From Archivesica marissinica (lineage: Eukaryota; Mollusca; Bivalvia; Venerida; Vesicomyidae), in assembly GCA_014843695.1 (NCBI GenBank), contig CM026387.1, forward strand, positions 73,009,749 through 73,073,748: a stretch of DNA of 64,000 bases, in the 5' to 3' direction. Below, one piece after another: positions 55,641-64,000 of this stretch (position 1 is the first letter of the stretch; each line of letters begins with the position of its first letter). Both the position numbers and the translations under genes were made by a program. The notes under the pieces are model-generated. The model had not been told where the DNA came from and did no database searches. It saw only the letters and a list, made by a program, of their open reading frames with translations.

Positions 55641-55710
55641 TGATTCTCTGAGGCATTCAGAGGCAGTAAAAAATCCATTAAAGTTACGGTAGGTAGGTAT
55701 TCGTAGTGTG

Positions 55711-55925
55711 GCGTTCGTGGTCCAGTGGTAGAGCGTCGGATTTGGAATCTAACGGTCCCGGGTTCGATACTCGGTCAGGCCATGTATGTAGTGTCATTGA
55801 GCAAGGCACCTCACACACATTGCTTAGTACTGGTTAATCGCTTAGGTCGGCTAAGCCTGCCCAGGAAAACATGTCTAAGTGCCCACGAGGGGTTTGACAT
55901 TAAAAGGAACATACATACATACATA
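55711..55925 (+). mobile_element. SINE family E with tRNA-Pro-like head
   Basis: The head GCGTTCGTGGTCCAGTGGTA has an A box. The anticodon-like loop TTTGGAA would give TGG (Pro), and the B box is GGTCCCGGGTTCGATACTCG. The body has GTCATTGAGCAAGGCACCTC, a motif shared by several animal SINE superfamilies, and the tail is ACATACATACATACAT. It is intact-looking and could be young. It is not a functional tRNA, since the acceptor stem does not pair well. Confidence 0.85.
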
Positions 55926-55944
55926 TTCAATTGTCAATTATAAC

Positions 55945-56195
55945 TCTATCCGGTAGTGGTGAAACTTATATGGTGTCTGCCTCGTAATTGAGAGGTTGAG
56001 ATTTTGAACCCCTCCAAAACCACAGGCACCTGACACACACAAAAAATTGTGTCTGGTGCCTGTGTCCAAAACCACAGTCGGAATGTCCTTAGGCATGTCT
56101 CTTAAATCCACAGGAATGAGGTCTCGAGAGTGATTATAGTAAACTAATGTTGTAAGAACTTGTGTAACCGAGCTAAAATAAATTGGTAAAAACAA
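55945..56195 (+). mobile_element. Degenerate SINE with family B tail
   Basis: A tRNA-like head remnant (GGTAGTGGTGAAACTTATAT) and an internal hairpin (GGCACCTGACACACA against TGTGTCTGGTGCC) are followed by GAATGAGGTCTCGAGAGTGA and GAGCTAAAATAAATTGG. Confidence 0.6.
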
Positions 56196-56329
56196 GAACT
56201 CGATCCAGTAGAAATTGATCAATTTAAAGGTACTAGATAGTTGATATACGATTGAGTGTGCGTATATAATTTTATATATACACGTATATGTTTTTTTTAT
56301 TTATATAAAAATATTTTATTAATTTTTAT

Positions 56330-58150
56330 ATGAGTGATGGGCAGTTTACTTAACTACAGCTTTCCATGGCACACTCCAGCAGTTAACCAGTACTAGGTGC
56401 ACCAACCTCCATGGCACACTCCAGCAGTTAACCAGTACTAGGTGCACCAACCTCCATGGCACACTCCAGCAGTTAACCAGTACTAGGTGCACCAACCTCC
56501 ATGGCACACTCCAGCAGTTAACCAGTACTAGGTGCACCAACCTCCATGGCACACTCCAGCAGTTAACCAGTACTAGGTGCACCAACCTCCATGGCACACT
56601 CCAGCAGTTAACCAGTACTAGGTGCACCAACCTCCATGGCACACTCCAGCAGTTAACCAGTACTAGGTGCACCAACCTCCATGGCACACTCCAGCAGTTA
56701 ACCAGTACTAGGTGCACCAACCTCCATGGCACACTCCAGCAGTTAACCAGTACTAGGTGCACCAACCTCCATGGCACACTCCAGCAGTTAACCAGTACTA
56801 GGTGCACCAACCTCCATGGCAGGCTCCAGCAGTTAACCAGTACTAGGTGCACCAACCTCCATGGCACACTCCAGCAGTTAACCAATACTAGGTGCACCAA
56901 CCTCCATGGCACACTCCAGCAGTTAACCAGTACTAGGTGCACCAACCTCCATGGCAGGCTCCAGCGGTTAACCAGTACTAGGTGCACCAACCTCCATGGC
57001 ACACTCCAGCAGTTAGCCAGTACTAGGTGCACCAACCTCCATGGCAGGCTCCAGCGGTTAACCAGTACTAGGTGCACCAACCTCCATGGCAGGCTCCAGC
57101 AGTTAACCAGTACTAGGTGCACCAACCTCCATGGCACACTCCAGCAGTTAACCAGTACTAGGTGCACCAACCTCCATGGCAGGCTCCAGCAGTTAACCAG
57201 TACTAGGTGCACCAACCTCCATGGCAGGCTCCAGCAGTTAACCAGTACTAGGTGCACCAACCTCCATGGCAGGCTCCAGCGGTTAACCAGTACTAGGTGC
57301 ACCAACCTCCATGGCAGGCTCCAGCAGTTAACCAGTACTAGGTGCACCAACCTCCATGGCAGGCTCCAGCAGTTAACCAGTACTAGGTGCACCAACCTCC
57401 ATGGCAGGCTCCAGCGGTTAACCAGTACTAGGTGCACCAACCTCCATGGCAGGCTCCAGCAGTTAACCAGTACTAGGTGCACCAACCTCCATGGCAGGCT
57501 CCAGCGGTTAACCAGGACTTGGTACACCAACCTCCATGGCAGGCTCCAGCGGTTAACAGGACTTGGTACACCAACCTCCATGGCAGGCTCCAGCGGTTAA
57601 CCAGGACTAGGTGCACCAACCTCCATGGCAGGCTCCAGCAGTTAACCAGGACTAGGTGCACCAACCTCCATGGCAGGCTCCAGCAGTTAACCAGGACTAG
57701 GTGCACCAACCTCCATGGCAGGCTCCAGCGGTTAACCAGGACTTGGTACACCAACCTCCATGGCAGGCTCCAGCGGTTAACCAGGACTAGGTGCACCAAC
57801 CTCCATGGCAGGCTCCAGCGGTTAACCAGGACTTGGTACACCAACCTCCATGGCAGGCTCCAGCGGTTAACCAGGACTAGGTGCACCAACCTCCATGGCA
57901 GGCTCCAGCGGTTAACCAGGACTAGGTGCACCAACCTCCATGGCAGGCTCCAGCGGTTAACCAGGACTAGGTACACCAACCTCCATGGCAGGCTCCAGCG
58001 GTTAACCAGGACTAGGTGCACCAACCTCCATAGCAGGCTCCAGCGGTTAACCAGTACTAGGTGCACCAACCTCCGTAACAAACTGCCATCCTTTTCATAT
58101 AAAGAAATACGGTCCGAGCAGCAGCTCGAACCCACGTCTCCTGATAAGCA
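56330..58150 (-). repeat. 45-bp array (about 38 copies) expanded inside SINE family A
   Basis: Units of CAGCAGTTAACCAGTACTAG, then GTGCACCAACCTCCATGG and CACACTC or CAGGCTC. The left border GATGGGCAGTTTACTTAACT and the right border CCTCCGTAACAAACTGCCAT are SINE A sequence in the correct order (compare 18118-18380, where the 45-bp segment occurs once). Left units carry CACACT/CAGCAG, middle units mix, and right units carry CAGGCT/CAGCGG and AGGACT, so homogenisation proceeded in blocks. The 411-codon minus-strand frame is a repeat artefact. Confidence 0.95.
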
Positions 58151-58316
58151 ATAGACACACTGTATGGCACACTCAATATCTATAGGAATAGATTACAACG
58201 TGGAACAGCAGATATATATCAGGAAGCAGGAAGAGTGTTGTATGCTTATGTGGAGAAAAGGGTTAAATAATTTCGTCAGTTGGAATTTACAAAAACGTGA
58301 AATTAAGAAGTCTTAC

Positions 58317-58440
58317 CCTAGACATTTTGCTACCCTCTTGTTCCCTCTTCAAGGAGGCTTCAACCTCGGTCAACTTGTGCCGGAGAGAGTCTAGAGCATG
58401 GCTGTGGATTCCACTCGAATCTGTGTGGTCTCGCAAGATT
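58317..58440 (-). CDS. GOLGA5: GOLGA5 exon 2 of 12 in window
   Basis: A 124-nt exon with acceptor ATCGTTTTAG and donor TCTAGG|GTAAGA. Its first base completes an Arg codon (AG|A) from exon 1. It encodes ILRDHTDSSGIHSHALDSLR and KLTEVEASLKREQEGSK, aligning with the vertebrate IMQDQSEGNSLQNQAL...LKREQE region. Confidence 0.94.
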
Positions 58441-58477
58441 CTAAAACGATAATTGTTTCGTTTTTGGGGTTTATTTT

Positions 58478-58716
58478 AAACTTTATTTATTTTACATCGA
58501 TTGCAAAGCAAGTTTTAACTTATATTAATCACTTTCGTTGGCGCGGATGAAAGCGTATATGTGGTCATTCATGTGGGAGGAAACCGGAGTACCTGGAGAA
58601 AACCCACCTGTCCGATCTGGCGACCATCATACCATCTCACATACTTCCCTGTCCGAGAATCCGGACCCGGGTCGCATTGGTGAGAAGCGAGCACGCTAAC
58701 CACTGTGCTAATCGGG
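58478..58716 (-). mobile_element. SINE family C, near full length
   Basis: Minus strand: head GATTAGCACAGTGGTTAGCG, B-box-like GGGTCCGGATTCTCGG, GTGGGTTTTCTCCAGGTAC and the tail TTTGCAATCGATGTAAAATA. Confidence 0.85.
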
Positions 58717-59030
58717 GTTTAAACTCACACCAACAGTTTAAGTCATATAGCGACTCTCCAGCCATTACTGGTTGAGGAAGACTCCGGGTGCATGCCCCTC
58801 CAAGTAGTATTTCAGGCACAGATAGGCACCCAGATAGAACCACTGACCTTCCACATGCATAGAGTAACCATTCAGCTTTAAGTAGTAGAGGAAGTGTGGT
58901 GTAGAACCACCAACCTTCAGCATGTCATCTATATCGCTTCCTCTCACTTGAACTAACCCCAACCAAAGTGAAACCCCTATCAGTGAGGGGCAACTGATTG
59001 TCAGTCCACAACGCAATCTCCTCAGAAACC
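58717..59030 (-). mobile_element. SINE family F, two overlapping remnants
   Basis: Plus strand shows AGTCATATAGCGACTCTCCA, AGTATTTCAGGCACAGATAG and AGAACCACTGACCTTC, then a second AGAACCACCAACCTTC. This suggests an internal duplication or two nested copies. Confidence 0.65.
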
Positions 59031-59312
59031 CTTAATCAAACCGAGTACTGTATAAGTATATATTTATTGGCGGAGGTTTTATTTTGGCTATATTAGTGAT
59101 CAGTAACAATTTCGCCAATTCGAATCCTCGCTATTATATTGCATCTTAAGTTACCGTCAATATAAACAAAGCGAAAGCAAATGCATAATTTTCAAAATGG
59201 AGGTCAATTTGACGGCTTATCTAAATCCCAGATGATTCTCATTCCAAATAGAACTGAAGAAACTGGAATTTGTTATTTTATTTATATATCCATATACATT
59301 GTAGATAACTAA
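59031..59312. other. Intron spacer, nothing recognised
   Basis: AT-rich sequence without identifiable element ends. Confidence 0.45.
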
Positions 59313-59896
59313 TTAAAGCAGCATTGCATCGTAATAAAGGATGTTTTGGGTAAAATATAAATACTAATAGTCGCTCAGAAACGATAAAATTCCAATAAAT
59401 TTAAACCGTCGTATACACAAATTTGTTTATCAACACACGAAATGTAAACACGCACAGCGCGCATGCGTGAAACAACAGAGGATGTAGAAAACAACGTATA
59501 TATTTTGAACATGAAAGACTATCTATCTATCTTCCTCTAATGTCGAACCCCTCGCGGGGATGTAGAAATATCCCTAAAAGACTTAGCTAACAGAGGTATG
59601 AATCAAAATATCAAGTAATTTGATTAAAAAGACAACGTGGGACAAATGGGAACGATGCATTCCGAATGTAAACAAGTGCGGACGATGCGTTCCGGCTGTA
59701 AACAAGTGCGTGACCGATCAAATCGGAAAGTCCTACTTTCGGTTTCAAGTTTGTTTTATCGCAAAAAAACACTGTTTACCAAATGAACATAAGCATACAA
59801 AGTATAATGTTAGAATGTGTAGCAGCATTGCTACCCATACGTAAAAATTGAATTATTCAAATATCTTTTATTTCATACGACGTAATGCTGCTTTAA
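59313..59896. mobile_element. MITE with TTAA target duplication, second family member
   Basis: TTAA precedes AGCAGCATTGCATCGTAATA at the left, and CGACGTAATGCTGCT precedes TTAA at the right. Same design as 34774-35285 with related termini (AGCRRCA...). The 74-codon frame inside (59620-59844) has no recognisable domain. Confidence 0.82.
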
Positions 59897-60004
59897 TTGA
59901 TATTATATATTCATAGGTATACATTGTAAACTCGTGAAAAGATATTAGTAATATGTCGCAATTCCTATACTAGTAATATTATCAGGAGTCACTGACTACC
60001 AGAC

Positions 60005-60495
60005 CAGGGGTAATTGAACAAAGTAATTACATGTAATTAATTACAAAAATGAAAGTAATTGGATGTAATTTGTAATTGAGTATTTTTTAAATTACATGTA
60101 ATTGTAATTTAATTAATTACTTTCAAAATATGCTTGTAATTAACAATTACTTTTCAATTACAATTCAATTACGATCATGTATAATATGTATTGTTATGTT
60201 ATATTTCGGGTTTTACGCATGCATCAGCACCATTTCGGGCTATATTGCCGGAGGGGCAGTTTACCTAACAACACTTTTCCATGTATAATATGCATTGATG
60301 GCTTGCCATGGTTTCTATCATAATACAATGTACCTGTGTCAGGCAGGCTATTTATTGGACACAGAATTGTAACTCTTAAACTTAATATGAATAGATTTTG
60401 CTCAACATGTATTTTCTAATGAGAATTTATATTTAAATGTAATTTGTAATTTAATTAATTACATTGGGAAAGTAATTGTAATTTAATATACTCAC
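60005..60495. mobile_element. AATTAC-rich MITE, interrupted
   Basis: It starts CAGGGGTAATTGAACAAAGT with dense GTAATT/AATTAC in both orientations. The right part (AATTTAATTAATTACATTGG) resumes after an inserted SINE. The exact right end is unclear. Confidence 0.65.
60194..60289 (-). mobile_element. 5'-truncated SINE family A nested in the MITE
   Basis: Only the 3' third of the SINE remains. CATGTATAATATGTATTG (60176-60193) and CATGTATAATATGCATTG (60290-60307) are 17/18 identical target-site duplications. Confidence 0.9.
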
Positions 60496-60557
60496 TAAGG
60501 ATTTTAAATTGGGTCAATATCACACTTCTGGAATATCGTATTGACCTCATTGAATGT

Positions 60558-63022
60558 TAATACTTGTATAATACCTTTATCTTTCATTCTCTAAACTATC
60601 CACTGATTATACTTGTATAATACCTTTGTCTTTCATCTTATAACCTATCCACTGATTATACTTGTATAATACCTTTGTCTTTCATTCTCTAAACTATCCA
60701 CTGATTATACTTGTATAATACCTTTGTCTTTCATCTTATAACCTATCCACTGATTATACTTGTATAATACCTTTGTCTTTCATCCTCTAAACTATCCACT
60801 GATTATACTTGTATAATACCTTTGTCTTTCATTCTCTAAACTATCCACTGATTATACTTGTATAATACCTTTGTCTTTCATTCTCTAAACTATCCACTGA
60901 TTATACTTGTATAATACCTTTGTCTTTCATTCTCTAACCTATCCACTGATTATACTTGTATAATACCTTTGTCTTTCATCCTATAAACTATCCACTGATT
61001 ATACTTGTATAATACCTTTGTCTTTCATCCTATAACCTATCCACTGATTATACTTGTATAATACCTTTGTCTTTCATCCTATAACCTATCCACTGATTAT
61101 ACTTGTATAATACCTTTGTCTTTCATTCTCTAACCTATCCACTGATTATACTTGTATAATACCTTTGTCTTTCATTCTCTAAACTATCCACTGATTATAC
61201 TTGTATAATACCTTTGTCTTTCATTCTCTAAACTATCCACTGATTATACTTGTATAATACCTTTGTCTTTCATCTTATAACCTATCCACTGATTATACTT
61301 GTATAATACCTTTGTCTTTCATCCTCTAAACTATCCACTGATTATACTTGTATAATACCTTTGTCTTTCATTCTCTAAACTATCCACTGATTATACTTGT
61401 ATAATACCTTTGTCTTTCATTCTCTAAACTATCCACTGATTATACTTGTATAATACCTTTGTCTTTCATCTTATAACCTATCCACTGATTATACTTGTAT
61501 AATACCTTTGTCTTTCATCCTCTAAACTATCCACTGATTATACTTGTATAATACCTTTGTCTTTCATTCTCTAAACTATCCACTGATTATACTTGTATAA
61601 TACCTTTGTCTTTCATTCTCTAAACTATCCACTGATTATACTTGTATAATACCTTTGTCTTTCATCTTATAACCTATCCACTGATTATACTTGTATAATA
61701 CCTTTGTCTTTCATCCTCTAAACTATCCACTGATTATACTTGTATAATACCTTTGTCTTTCATTCTCTAAACTATCCACTGATTATACTTGTATAATACC
61801 TTTGTCTTTCATTCTCTAAACTATCCACTGATTATACTTGTATAATACCTTTGTCTTTCATTCTCTAAACTATCCACTGATTATACTTGTATAATACCTT
61901 TGTCTTTCATTCTCTAAACTATCCACTGATTATACTTGTATAATACCTTTGTCTTTCATCTTATAACCTATCCACTGATTATACTTGTATAATACCTTTG
62001 TCTTTCATCCTCTAAACTATCCACTGATTATACTTGTATAATACCTTTGTCTTTCATTCTCTAAACTATCCACTGATTATACTTGTATAATACCTTTGTC
62101 TTTCATTCTCTAAACTATCCACTGATTATACTTGTATAATACCTTTGTCTTTCATCTTATAACCTATCCACTGATTATACTTGTATAATACCTTTGTCTT
62201 TCATTCTCTAACCTATCCACTGATTATACTTGTATAATACCTTTGTCTTTCATCTTATAACCTATCCACTGATTATACTTGTATAATACCTTTGTCTTTC
62301 ATCCTATAACCTATCCACTGATTATACTTGTATAATACCTTTGTCTTTCATCCTATAACCTATCCACTGATTATACTTGTATAATACCTTTGTCTTTCAT
62401 TCTCTAACCTATCCACTGATTATACTTGTATAATACCTTTGTCTTTCATTCTCTAAACTATCCACTGATTATACTTGTATAATACCTTTGTCTTTCATCC
62501 TATAACCTATCCACTGATTATACTTGTATAATACCTTTGTCTTTCATCCTATAACCTATCCACTGATTATACTTGTATAATACCTTTGTCTTTCATTCTC
62601 TAACCTATCCACTGATTATACTTGTATAATACCTTTGTCTTTCATTCTCTAAACTATCCACTGATTATACTTGTATAATACCTTTGTCTTTCATCCTATA
62701 ACCTATCCACTGATTATACTTGTATAATACCTTTGTCTTTCATCCTATAACCTATCCACTGATTATACTTGTATAATACCTTTGTCTTTCATTCCCTAAA
62801 CTATCCACTGATTATACTTGTATAATACCTTTGTCTTTCATTCCCTAAACTATCCACTGATTATACTTGTATAATACCTTTGTCTTTCATTCCCTAAACT
62901 ATCCACTGATTATACTTGTATAATACCTTTGTCTTTCATTCCCTAAACTATCCACTGATTATACTTGTATAATACCTTTGTCTTTCATTCTCTAAACTAT
63001 CCACTGATTATACTTGTATAAT
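60558..63022 (-). repeat. 49-bp array of exon-1 3' end plus splice donor, about 50 copies
   Basis: On the minus strand each unit reads AATCAGTGGATAGTTTAGAG, then AATGAAAGACAAAG, then GTATTATACAAGTAT. The first 34 bases equal the last 34 bases of the GOLGA5 exon at 63436-63655; the remaining 15 are the start of its intron, including the GT donor. Variants TAGAGGATG and TATAAGATG alternate in block patterns, pointing to higher-order duplication. Every unit lies in the intron downstream of the genuine donor. Confidence 0.96.
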
Positions 63023-63183
63023 AAATTTAAACTTTATTTATTTTACAACGATTGCGAAGCAAGTTCTAACAACTTATATTAATCACTCTCGTTGGCACGG
63101 ATGAAAGCGTAAATGTGGTCATTTGTATAGGAGGAAACCGGAGTACCCGGAGAAAACCCACCTGTCCGATCTTGCGACCACCG
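63023..63183 (-). mobile_element. SINE family C, 5'-truncated, in the 49-bp array (copy 1)
   Basis: Plus strand runs from TTTAAACTTTATTTATTTTA to CACCTGTCCGATCTTGCGAC. The head is missing, and the element is flanked on both sides by array sequence. Confidence 0.88.
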
Positions 63184-63252
63184 TATATATATACTTGTAT
63201 AATACCTTTGTCTTTCATTCTCTAAACTATCCACTGATTATACTTGTATAAT

Positions 63253-63413
63253 AAATTTAAACTTTATTTATTTTACAACGATTGCGAAGCAAGTTCTAAC
63301 AACTTATATTAATCACTCTCGTTGGCACGGATGAAAGCGTAAATGTGGTCATTTGTATAGGAGGAAACCGGAGTACCCGGAGAAAACCCACCTGTCCGAT
63401 CTTGCGACCACCG
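63253..63413 (-). mobile_element. SINE family C, 5'-truncated, in the 49-bp array (copy 2)
   Basis: Identical to copy 1, produced by segmental duplication rather than by a second insertion, since the flanks are duplicated too. Confidence 0.88.
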
Positions 63414-63435
63414 TATATATATACTTGTATAATAC

Positions 63436-63655
63436 CTTTGTCTTTCATTCTCTAAACTATCCACTGATTTTTGTCTGTTTTCCAGCTCTCGGTCAGCTTC
63501 TTCTAGTCTGATTCTTAGAACCCCAAGCTGGGTATCCTTGGCCCCTATCGTCTCCATTAAGTCCTGCTCCCTATTATGTAGCTCCCTCACTACATGCTCA
63601 GACTTCGACACTGACCGTGATTGCTCTTTCAATTTACCTCGCAATTTTGCCAAAT
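63436..63655 (-). CDS. GOLGA5: GOLGA5 exon 1 of 12 in window (internal exon of the gene)
   Basis: A 220-nt exon with acceptor CTTATCAATTTCAG and donor CAAAG|GTATTA. It encodes LAKLRGKLKEQSRSVSKSEH, then ETIGAKDTQLGVLRIRLEEA and ENRQKSVDSLENERQ. The AKDxQLxVLxxRLxEAD block matches golgin-84. It begins with two bases of a split codon, so at least one upstream exon lies outside the window. Its last 34 bases are the source of the 49-bp array. Confidence 0.94.
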
Positions 63656-63815
63656 CTGAAATTGATAAGCAGTTAAGAACTGGCACTACTGTTACTAAGA
63701 CGTCTACACCAGATGCTGACACTGACTATTGCACAACTAGTGAGTAAGTCAATAGAACAGAACATAGTAAAAGTAACCTACAGGTATGAGCTACACAATT
63801 CAAATGGAATACGTG

Positions 63816-64000
63816 CAAGGTTCATTCTAGGTCAGAATTTTTGGGAGAAGTGAGAAAGCGCGTGATCGCTTCCTTAAATGGTGTTCTTTAATATACTTCT
63901 GCAAAATAGGGTTAAAATGCACAGTACAACCATTAAATACAACATTTGAATAGAAGTGCTTTATAATGGGCCAGTGTATCTTACTAGACACAATTTTGTT
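63816..64000 (+). mobile_element. CAGGG-ended MITE, cut by the window edge
   Basis: CAAGGTTCATTCTAGGTCAG, then GAAAGCGCGTGATCGCTTCC and AATAGGGTTAAAATGCACAG, nearly identical to 55264-55470. The right end lies beyond the window. Confidence 0.85.

Larger units (their letters stand above)
63011..63470. repeat. Exact 230-bp tandem duplication of SINE plus satellite unit
   Basis: 63011-63240 and 63241-63470 appear identical base for base. Each contains a truncated SINE C followed by ACCGTATATATATACTTGTA and one 49-bp unit. The second copy ends inside the genuine exon end. Confidence 0.9.
39488..63655 (-). other. GOLGA5: Golgin-84 gene, 3' part (12 exons resolved)
   Basis: Golgin-84 is a Golgi membrane coiled-coil tether, anchored by a C-terminal transmembrane segment; it acts in intra-Golgi traffic and ribbon integrity (known for the family). 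Twelve minus-strand exons join in one continuous frame: 63655-63436, 58440-58317, 55024-54928, 52658-52552, 50505-50338, 48192-48064, 46529-46431, 43463-43314, 42904-42829, 42007-41911, 40946-40883 and 39589-39488. They total 1433 nt, about 476 codons plus the stop. All introns obey GT-AG and every phase matches its neighbour. Landmarks are LKREQEG, the LTESLIQKQTM block, FLRRYPIARVFVILYM and ALLHLWVMIVLLTY. The N-terminal exons lie beyond base 64000. Introns hold nearly every repeat class described here. Confidence 0.93.

Noticed and set aside
55711..55782. Genuine tRNA gene (Pro-like)
   Set aside because: A and B boxes exist, but the acceptor stem does not pair and a SINE body and ACAT tail follow.
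56346..57581. 411-codon minus-strand frame with WRLVHLVLVNCWSLP repeats
   Set aside because: It is the translation of a 45-bp (15-codon) satellite without stops, derived from a SINE. Both strands stay open, so coding is not supported.

Overview
This is eukaryotic, intron-rich, extremely repeat-rich nuclear DNA. The SINE flavours, MITEs and short tandem arrays look like a lophotrochozoan animal, most likely a bivalve mollusc. That assignment is from memory of such genomes and is not proven here. There is no bacterial-type operon, rRNA gene or CRISPR array. Two 1000-base runs of N (7741-8740 and 29496-30495) are scaffold gaps.

Left half (1 to about 33 kb): almost wall-to-wall tandem arrays. 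Their units are about 30 bp (1-4480), 34 bp (4846-7740), 18 bp (9587-10519), 29 bp (11766-15660), 42-45 bp (15785-16830), 36 bp (20925-29495), 20-21 bp (30496-31336) and 19-20 bp (31926-32966). Between them lie short unique stretches and tRNA-derived SINEs. Long open frames over these arrays are artefacts of repeat units without stop codons. One isolated candidate exon of unknown function sits at 20299-20501.

Right half (about 34-64 kb): the minus strand carries the 3' part of one real gene, the Golgi coiled-coil tether golgin-84 (GOLGA5). I resolve 12 exons between 63655 and 39488, all with GT-AG borders and a continuous reading frame. They encode the last ~476 residues, ending in the conserved membrane anchor. 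The 5' exons lie beyond the window. The introns are filled with SINEs, DNA transposons (a hAT remnant at 43552-44744, a TIR element at 35580-37061, several MITEs), a LINE 3' end and tandem arrays.

Most interesting pattern: many tandem arrays are amplified pieces of identifiable functional sequence. Two arrays inside GOLGA5 are made of the 3' end of the adjacent exon plus its 5' splice site (49-bp unit at 60558-63022; 62-bp unit at 41509-41880). A third, of 21 bp, starts at the likely branch point of exon 7. Others grew from inside a SINE (45 bp at 56330-58150), from a SINE pol III B box (34 bp at 4846-7740) and from the terminal inverted repeat of a MITE (30 bp at 40161-40490). The window therefore records a local process that turns short genic or transposon segments into satellites, including arrays of decoy splice sites in a conserved gene.
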